Positions 54,630-61,173 of a stretch of 64,000 nt of DNA are shown in pieces. The notes beneath the pieces are model-generated. The model was not told where the DNA came from. It saw nothing but the letters and a program-made list of their open reading frames with translations, and did no database searches. Both the position numbers and the translations under genes were made by a program. The DNA comes from Myxococcaceae bacterium (lineage in GTDB: Bacteria > Myxococcota_A > Polyangia > Polyangiales > Ga0077539). Location: NCBI GenBank assembly GCA_004297725.1, contig SCUS01000180.1, positions 51,328 to 115,327 on the forward strand. Direction: 5' to 3'. The stretch's first letter is position 1. Every line of letters starts with the position of its first letter.

Positions 54630-55967
54630 ATGAGACTTATTATCGCAGTGCACATCGGCCTCGCGATGTTGATGGTCGCGGCGATGCTGTTCGATGCGTT
54701 GCGACGGCGCCGCAAGGAGCTTCGTGCTCGTACGTCGCTGTCGGCGCTCCGCCACATCGAGGCGCCGCCGACGCTGCACCCGGTGATCGACCCGACGCGG
54801 TGCATCGGCTCCGGCGCATGCGTCGCGGAGTGCCCGGAGAAGAAGCCGCTGGTGATGCTGAACGGCAGGGCCTTCCTCGCCGACGCCACGGGGTGCATCG
54901 GGCACGGGGCCTGCGCCGCGGCGTGTCCCGAGGGGGCGATCTCGCTGGTGTTCGGGACGAGCCGGCGTGGGGTCGACCTGCCGACGGTGAGTCCCCGCTT
55001 CGAGTCGAGCGCGCCGGGGGTCTTCGTGGTCGGAGAGCTCGGCGGCATGGGCCTCATCGCCAACGCCGTGCGCCAGGGCGTGCAGGCCGTCGACGCGATC
55101 GCGGCGGAGCTCGACGGGGTGCGCTGCCCCGACGGGGTGGTGCCGGTGCTGGTGGTCGGGGCGGGTCCCGCGGGCATCGCCGCGGGGGTGGCGGCGAAGG
55201 CGAAGGGGCTGCGCGCTCGCCTGGTCGAGCAGCAGGGCGACCTCGGGGGCACGGTGCGGAGCTACCCCCGGGCGAAGGTGGTGATGACCCACCCCGTCGA
55301 GCTCCCTGGCTACGGGCGGGTGCGGCTGCGGCGCACCACGAAGGAGGCGCTCATCGAGCTCTGGCGCTCGGTGCTGGACCACACCGGGGTCGAGCCCGAG
55401 TTCGGGGTGCGCGTCGATGGCATCGCCCGCGAGGGCGACCTGCTGCGCGTCGACACCGACCGCGGTCCGATACGGGCGATGAAGGTGGTGCTGGCGGTGG
55501 GCCGCCGCGGGCGACCGAGGCGCATCGGGGTCGAGGGCGAGCACCTCGCGGCGGTGCGCTACGCCCTCGACGACGCGGCGCTCCACGGGGGAAGGCGCTG
55601 CGTGGTGCTCGGCGGCGGTGACAGCGCGCTCGAGGCCGCCCTCGCGCTGAGCGCCCAGCCGGGCACCGTGGTGACCCTCGCGCACCGGGGCAACGCCTTC
55701 GCTCGCGCGAAGTCCGAGAACCGGGAGCGCGTCGAGGCCGCCGAGCGCCATGGCTCGCTGCGGGTGCTCCTCGGCCGCAGCGTGTCGGCCCTCGATGGCG
55801 CGACGATCACGCTACGAACGGCCGAGGGCGAGGCCGAGGCGGTCGCCGCCGACGAGGTGTTCGCGCTGCTGGGCAACGAGCTGCCGACCGAGCTGCTCGA
55901 GCGCTGCGGGGTGTCCGTTCGCACCTGGCGGGGAGAGGTCTACGCCCCCGCGATGCCCGAGGACTGA
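54630..55967 (+). CDS. Membrane-anchored ferredoxin/FAD-NAD(P) oxidoreductase
   Basis: The protein has 445 residues. An N-terminal helix (2-22) anchors it and is followed by a basic stretch. Two ferredoxin-like motifs (CIGSGACVAECP, Cys58; CIGHGACAAACP, Cys89) have Ser or His where the second cluster Cys normally lies. A FAD-binding VLVVGAGPAGIAAG (172-185) and an NAD(P)-binding VVLGGGDSALEAA follow, as in thioredoxin reductase-like enzymes. It is divergent from the cytochrome cluster and could feed it with electrons from NAD(P)H, or draw them from it. ATG 54630 starts directly at the helix; the upstream ribosome site is weak. Confidence 0.85.
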   Translation: MRLIIAVHIGLAMLMVAAMLFDALRRRRKELRARTSLSALRHIEAPPTLHPVIDPTRCIGSGACVAECPEKKPLVMLNGRAFLADATGCIGHGACAAACPEGAISLVFGTSRRGVDLPTVSPRFESSAPGVFVVGELGGMGLIANAVRQGVQAVDAIAAELDGVRCPDGVVPVLVVGAGPAGIAAGVAAKAKGLRARLVEQQGDLGGTVRSYPRAKVVMTHPVELPGYGRVRLRRTTKEALIELWRSVLDHTGVEPEFGVRVDGIAREGDLLRVDTDRGPIRAMKVVLAVGRRGRPRRIGVEGEHLAAVRYALDDAALHGGRRCVVLGGGDSALEAALALSAQPGTVVTLAHRGNAFARAKSENRERVEAAERHGSLRVLLGRSVSALDGATITLRTAEGEAEAVAADEVFALLGNELPTELLERCGVSVRTWRGEVYAPAMPED

Positions 55968-55978
55968 GCCACCGCCTC

Positions 55979-56674
55979 TCAGGCCCCGTAGGTGCGCCGC
56001 AGGTACGACACGATCTCCGCCGACTCGAACATCGCCGCGCCGGTGTTCGGGTCGACGAGGTAGGGCACCATCATCCTGCCGCTCAGCGCCTCGAAGGCCG
56101 CGCGCTTCGGCGAGCCCTTCGCCACGTTGTGGAGCACGTAGGGGATCTCCAGCTCGCAGAGCGCCTCTCTCGCGAGGCGGCAGTAGGGCGAGACCTCGAA
56201 GCTGTACAGCTCCAGCGGCCGGGCGGGCGCCTTCGAGGGCCTCGCGGCGCGCCCGTGCCCCGCGCGGAAGGCCGAGCCCAGCGCCGAGCTCAGCATGGTC
56301 AGCGGGCCCAGCGAGAGCGCCAGCGGGACCGTCCCGTCGCCGTAGGTCTTCGCCAGGTAGCGGTTGATGTCGTCGCTCTCGTAGAGCGCCGTCCCCGTGT
56401 TGGGGTCGACCAGGTAGGGGAACATCGCCCGACCGCCGAGCTCCTTCGCCTTGGGGCGGAAGCGGGTGCCGTCGCGGGGGCAGGGGTAGACCATCGCGTC
56501 GAGGTCGAGCACCGAGAGCATCTCCCGCACCTTGCGGCAGAAGGGGCAGGCCTCGAACTCGTAGAGCTCGAGCAGCTTCTCGGGCCGGGGCCCCGTGTGG
56601 GCGACGGACCAGCCGTGGCCCAGGCGGGCGACGCCGACGAGGGAGGAGGTGGCGACATCGAGGGTGCGCTTCAT
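55979..56674 (-). CDS. Tandem GST-N/glutaredoxin-like protein
   Basis: This 231-residue protein has two thioredoxin-fold domains of the glutathione S-transferase N-terminal type in tandem. The first (about 33-112) has a redox CPFC (43-46). The second (about 150-230) has SPYC in the same place, so its resolving Cys is Ser. Both have the cis-Pro PYLVDPNTG motif and an ESxxI helix. Similar tandem-domain proteins occur in cyanobacteria and plants. A role in thiol or haem-protein redox care near the cytochrome cluster is possible. It converges on the ferredoxin/FAD gene; CTGAG/CTCAG arms cover both stops. Confidence 0.88.
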   Translation of the reverse strand: MKRTLDVATSSLVGVARLGHGWSVAHTGPRPEKLLELYEFEACPFCRKVREMLSVLDLDAMVYPCPRDGTRFRPKAKELGGRAMFPYLVDPNTGTALYESDDINRYLAKTYGDGTVPLALSLGPLTMLSSALGSAFRAGHGRAARPSKAPARPLELYSFEVSPYCRLAREALCELEIPYVLHNVAKGSPKRAAFEALSGRMMVPYLVDPNTGAAMFESAEIVSYLRRTYGA

Positions 56675-56755
56675 GGCACGCGAGGGAGTACCACCGGGCG
56701 CCCCTCGTGTGGCTCATTCCCCGCGCCGTGTAGCGAGAATGATGCTTCGGATGAG

Positions 56756-56780
56756 GCCGCGGAGACGGTAGTCTCGCGGC
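56756..56780. promoter_or_regulatory. Imperfect hairpin upstream of the RND operon
   Basis: GCCGC-G-GAGAC (56756-56766) pairs with GTCTC-GCGGC (56771-56780) around GGTA, a 10-bp stem with one bulged base. It lies in the 243-base divergent gap, 138 bases before the adaptor gene. It may be an operator or leader structure; nothing else distinguishes it. Confidence 0.35.
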
Positions 56781-56917
56781 TCACTGGCGACGTGGCGAGG
56801 ACTGCGCCAGACCGCGTCAGGAAAGGATCCTCGCTGCTCCCGATGACGCCCTGCCGACCGCCGCCTCCGCCCTTGCCCCATCGCGCCGAGCTCCACGCCC
56901 CGGGGGCGCCCTAGACG

Positions 56918-58093
56918 GTGCCGAAGCGCCGCTGGTGGATCGTGGTCGTGGGCGCGCTCTCCATCGCGGCGCTCGTGCTCGCCCTGCGGCATCGCACGAC
57001 GTCCCGGCAGCAGGGCGCCTCCGCCGCCCGCGACGCCGCGGCCGCGAGGGACCGTCCCGTCCCGGTGCTGGTCGCCACGGTCGAGCGGCGCGACGTCCCG
57101 CTCTACCTGGAGGGCCTCGGCACCGTCGCCGCGTACCACACCGTCACCGTGCGCCCGAGGGTGGAGGGCCGCCTCGACGCCGTGCGCTTCACCGAGGGCC
57201 ACACGGTGCGCCGCGGCGACCTCCTGGCGCAGATCGACCCGCGGCCCTTCGCCATCGCGCTCCGTCAGGCCGAGGCCGTGGTCGCTCGCGACCGGGCGCT
57301 CGTCGCCTCCAACCGCCGCACCCTCGAGCGCAGCCGCTCGCTCCTCGACCAGCGCTTCGCCGCGCAGGCCGACGTGGACGCCGCCCTCGGGGCCTTCGAG
57401 CAGTCGCAGGCCACCCTGCGCGCCGACGAGGCCCAGGCCGCCGCCGCGAGGCTCAACCTCGACTACGCGCGCATCACCTCGCCCATCGACGGGGTCACCG
57501 GGCTGCGGCAGGTCGACCCGGGCAACGTCGTCCGCCCCTCGGACGCCAACGGCATCGTGCTGGTGAGGCAGATCGACCCCATCGCGGTGATGTTCACGCT
57601 GCCGCAGGACGAGCTCCCCCGCATCGCGGCGGAGATGGCCCGGGGAGAGCTGCCCGTGGAGGTCTACAGCCGCGACGGGTCTACCCGACTGGGCGTAGGG
57701 GCGCTGGCGGTGCTCGACAACCAGATCAACCAGGCGACGGCCACGCTGCGCCTCAAGGCCGTCTTCGCCAACCCGGCGAGGGCCCTCTGGCCCGACCAGT
57801 TCGTCAAGACGCGGCTGCTGCTCACCACCGTGCGAGGCGCGCTGGTGGTCCCCGCGGCGGCCGTGCAGCGAGGCCCGCAAGGCACCTTCGCGTACCTGGT
57901 CTCCCCCGATCAGCGGGTGGTCGTGCGCCCGGTGCGGGTCGATCGCATCGAGGGCGAGCAGGCCCTCATCGCCGACGGCTTGAGCGCGGGCGACCAGGTG
58001 GTCGTCGAGGGAACGAGCCGGCTGCGCGCCGGCGCCAGGGTGCAGACCCGTGACGGCGGCGGTCGCGGCGCCCGGAGGACCGCGGCCCCGTGA
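56918..58093 (+). CDS. mdtA: RND efflux periplasmic adaptor (MdtA type)
   Basis: The protein has 391 residues. A GTG start and an N-terminal signal anchor (about 6-24) lead to the biotinyl-lipoyl half-motifs (LEGLGTVAAYHTVTVRPRVEGRL, and later YARITSPIDGVTGLRQVDPGN). A helical hairpin lies between them (about 112-175). A beta-barrel (DPIAVMFTLPQDEL) and a membrane-proximal domain follow (GTFAYLVSPDQRVVVRPV). The order matches MdtA/AcrA-type adaptors that link the inner-membrane pump to an outer-membrane channel. Its stop overlaps the next gene as GTGA. The TolC-type partner is not in the window. Confidence 0.92.
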   Translation: MPKRRWWIVVVGALSIAALVLALRHRTTSRQQGASAARDAAAARDRPVPVLVATVERRDVPLYLEGLGTVAAYHTVTVRPRVEGRLDAVRFTEGHTVRRGDLLAQIDPRPFAIALRQAEAVVARDRALVASNRRTLERSRSLLDQRFAAQADVDAALGAFEQSQATLRADEAQAAAARLNLDYARITSPIDGVTGLRQVDPGNVVRPSDANGIVLVRQIDPIAVMFTLPQDELPRIAAEMARGELPVEVYSRDGSTRLGVGALAVLDNQINQATATLRLKAVFANPARALWPDQFVKTRLLLTTVRGALVVPAAAVQRGPQGTFAYLVSPDQRVVVRPVRVDRIEGEQALIADGLSAGDQVVVEGTSRLRAGARVQTRDGGGRGARRTAAP

Positions 58094-61000
58094 GCAGCCT
58101 CTCCGAGCCCTTCATCCGGCGTCCGGTGGCCACCTCGCTGCTGATGGTGGCGCTGCTGCTGGTGGGGCTCGTGGCCTTCCGTCAGCTCCCGGTCGCCCCG
58201 CTGCCGCAGGTCGACTACCCCACCCTCGTGGTGTCGACCTCGCTGCCCGGGGCCAGCGCGGAGACCATGGCCTCGTCGGTCACCTCGGCGCTCGAACGCC
58301 AGCTCGGGGCCATTGCCGGGCTCTCGCAGATGACGTCCATGAGCAGCTTCGGGACGTCGCAGATCACCCTGCAATTCAGCCTCGATCGCCCCATCGGCGC
58401 CGCCGAGCAGGACGTCCAGGCGGCCCTCAACGCGGCCTCCTCGCTCCTGCCCCGCACGCTCCCTTCGCCGCCCACCTACAGCCGGAGCAACCCCGCCGAC
58501 ACGCCGGTGCTCACCCTCTCGGTGTCGTCTCGCTCCTTGCCGCTCACCCAGGTCGACGACCAGGCCGACTCCATCCTCGCGCAGAAGATCTCCCAGGTGG
58601 TGGGCGTCGGGCTCGTCACCCTCAACGGTAGACAGAAGCCCGCGGTGCGCGTCCAGGTCGACCCCGAGGCCCTCGCCGGGACCGACCTCACCCTCGAGGA
58701 CGTGCGCGCCGCCCTGGCCGCCGCCAACGTGCACCAGCCCGCAGGGAGCATCGACGGCCCGAGGCAGAACTACACCCTCGCCACCAACGACCAGCTCACC
58801 TCCGCGGAGGGCTTCCGCTCCGTGGTGCTGGCCTGGCGCAACGGCGCGCCGGTGCGGCTGCGCGAGGTCGCCCACGTGGTCGACGCCGCGGAGAACGCCC
58901 AGCTCGCGGGGTGGGCCAACGGGCAGCGCGCGGTGATCCTCAACGTGCAGCGCCAGCCCGGGGCCAACATCATCGAGGTCACCGACCGCATCAAGGAGCT
59001 GCTCCCCCGGCTGCGCGCCGCGCTCCCCCAGGGCGTGGAGGTGGCCATCGTGAGCGACCGCACGGAGACCATCCGGGCCTCCGTCGAGGACGTGGAGTTC
59101 ACCCTGGTGCTCACCATCGGCCTGGTGGTGCTGGTGATCTTCCTCTTCCTCCGCAACGTGAGGGCGACGGTGATCCCCGGGGTGGCCGTTCCGCTCTCGC
59201 TGGTCGGCACCTTCGGGGTGATGTACGCGCTCGGCTACTCGCTCAACAACCTCACGCTGATGGCGCTGACCATCTCCACGGGCTTCGTGGTCGACGACGC
59301 CATCGTGGTGACCGAGAACATCGCCCGGTACATCGAGCAGGGCGAAGACCCCTTCGAGGCCGCGCTCAAGGGCGCGAAGCAGATCGGCTTCACCATCGTG
59401 TCGCTCACCGTGTCGCTGGTGGCGGTGCTGATCCCGCTGCTCTTCATGGGCGGCATCATCGGGCGGCTGTTTCGAGAGTTCGCGGTGACCCTCGCGGCGG
59501 CCATCGGCGTCTCCGCGGTGCTCTCGCTCACCCTCACCCCGATGATGGCGGCCTGGCTGCTCAAGCCCGAACCGCCCCCCGAGCAGCGCGGCCGTCTCTA
59601 CCAGGCCTCCGAGCGGGTCTGGGAGTCGATCCTCGCGGCCTACGACCGCGGGCTGCGCTGGGTGTTCTCGCACCAGCGCGCCACGCTGCTCAGCGCCGTC
59701 GCGACGCTGGGGCTCACGGCGCTGCTCGCGGTGGCGGTGCCGAAGGGCTTCTTCCCGCAGCAGGACACCGGGCTGATCGTGGGCGTGACCGAGGCGTCGC
59801 CGGACGCCTCCTTCGAGCGGATGAGCGAGCGGCAGCAGGCGGTGGCCGACGTGGTGAGGGTCGACCCCGACGTGGCCAGCGTGGTGTCCTTCATCGGCGC
59901 CGACGGGACCAACCCCAGCGCCAACACCGGGCGGCTCTCGATCACCCTCAAGCCCCGAGGGGAGCGCGACGCCGACGCGGAGACCATCCTCGCGAGGCTC
60001 CAGCGCAGCCTCCAGCGCGTCGAGGGCGTGAGCGTCTACCTCCAGGCCGTGCAGGACCTCCAGGTGGACACCCGCACCGCGCGCACCCAGTACCAGTACA
60101 CCCTGGAGGACTCCGACCCCGACGAGCTCGCCGAGTGGGCCCCCCGGCTCATGGGCGAGCTGCGCGGGCTGCGCGACCTCACCAGCGACCTGCAGGGCAC
60201 CGGGCTCGCGCTGGCCGTGCACGTCGACCGCGACACGGCCTCCCGCATGGGCGTCACGGCGCAAAGCATCGACGACACCCTCTACGACGCCTTCGGTCAG
60301 CGGCAGGCCTCGCTGATCTTCACGCAGCTCAACCAGTACCGGGTGATCCTGGAGCTCGCCCCGGAGCATCAGCGAGACACCAGGGCGCTGGAGCGGCTCT
60401 ATGTGAGGGCGCAGGGCGGGGGGCTGGTCGCGCTCTCGGCCTTCTGCCGCTTCGAGCAGCGTCCGTCGCGCCTGGCGGTGATGCACCAGGGGCAGTTTCC
60501 GGTGGTCACCCTCTCCTTCAACCTCCGCCCCGGAAGCTCCCTCGGAGAGGCCGTCGAGCTCATCGCCGCGGCCGAGCGTCGCATCGGGATGCCCCCTGGA
60601 ATCCGGGCGCAATTCCAGGGCGCGGCGCAGGCCTTCCAGGAGTCCCTGGCGAGCCAGGGCGCGCTCATCGCCGCGGCGCTCATCGCCGTCTACATCGTGC
60701 TGGGCGTGCTCTACGAGAGCTTCATCCACCCGGTGACGATCCTCTCCACGCTGCCCTCCGCGGGGGTGGGCGCCTTCGCCGCGCTGCTGCTCACCGGCAC
60801 CGAGTTCAGCGTCATCGCCCTCATCGGCGTGGTGCTGCTCATCGGCATCGTGAAGAAGAACGCCATCATGATGATCGACTTCGCGCTGGAGGCCGAGCGC
60901 GACGAGGGGCTCTCCCCCCAAGACGCCATCCACCGGGCCTGCCTGTTGCGCTTCCGCCCCATCATGATGACCACGCTGGCCGCGCTGCTGGGCGCGCTCC

Positions 61001-61173
61001 CTCTGGCGCTTGGCCACGGCACCGGCTCGGAGCTTCGCCGCCCGCTGGGCATCGCCATCGTCGGCGGCCTGCTGGTGTCGCAGCTCCTCACGCTCTTCAC
61101 CACGCCGGTGATCTACCTCTCCATGGAGCGCGCCCGCGCCTGGGTGGCGAGCAGGCCCTGGCGGGCGCAGTGA
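58090..61173 (+). CDS. mdtB: RND multidrug transporter (MdtB type)
   Basis: This 1,027-residue pump of the HAE1 group has twelve predicted helices and two large periplasmic loops. Proton-relay residues are in place: the Asp-Asp pair in GFVVDDAIVV and the Lys in GIVKKNAIMM. It uses the proton gradient to expel drugs or envelope compounds, and the MdtB/MdtC pair works as a heterotrimer in the known system. Start GTG overlaps the adaptor stop; its own stop overlaps the next pump gene. A few tracts are almost identical in DNA to the next gene, which suggests gene conversion. Confidence 0.93.
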   Translation: MSSLSEPFIRRPVATSLLMVALLLVGLVAFRQLPVAPLPQVDYPTLVVSTSLPGASAETMASSVTSALERQLGAIAGLSQMTSMSSFGTSQITLQFSLDRPIGAAEQDVQAALNAASSLLPRTLPSPPTYSRSNPADTPVLTLSVSSRSLPLTQVDDQADSILAQKISQVVGVGLVTLNGRQKPAVRVQVDPEALAGTDLTLEDVRAALAAANVHQPAGSIDGPRQNYTLATNDQLTSAEGFRSVVLAWRNGAPVRLREVAHVVDAAENAQLAGWANGQRAVILNVQRQPGANIIEVTDRIKELLPRLRAALPQGVEVAIVSDRTETIRASVEDVEFTLVLTIGLVVLVIFLFLRNVRATVIPGVAVPLSLVGTFGVMYALGYSLNNLTLMALTISTGFVVDDAIVVTENIARYIEQGEDPFEAALKGAKQIGFTIVSLTVSLVAVLIPLLFMGGIIGRLFREFAVTLAAAIGVSAVLSLTLTPMMAAWLLKPEPPPEQRGRLYQASERVWESILAAYDRGLRWVFSHQRATLLSAVATLGLTALLAVAVPKGFFPQQDTGLIVGVTEASPDASFERMSERQQAVADVVRVDPDVASVVSFIGADGTNPSANTGRLSITLKPRGERDADAETILARLQRSLQRVEGVSVYLQAVQDLQVDTRTARTQYQYTLEDSDPDELAEWAPRLMGELRGLRDLTSDLQGTGLALAVHVDRDTASRMGVTAQSIDDTLYDAFGQRQASLIFTQLNQYRVILELAPEHQRDTRALERLYVRAQGGGLVALSAFCRFEQRPSRLAVMHQGQFPVVTLSFNLRPGSSLGEAVELIAAAERRIGMPPGIRAQFQGAAQAFQESLASQGALIAAALIAVYIVLGVLYESFIHPVTILSTLPSAGVGAFAALLLTGTEFSVIALIGVVLLIGIVKKNAIMMIDFALEAERDEGLSPQDAIHRACLLRFRPIMMTTLAALLGALPLALGHGTGSELRRPLGIAIVGGLLVSQLLTLFTTPVIYLSMERARAWVASRPWRAQ

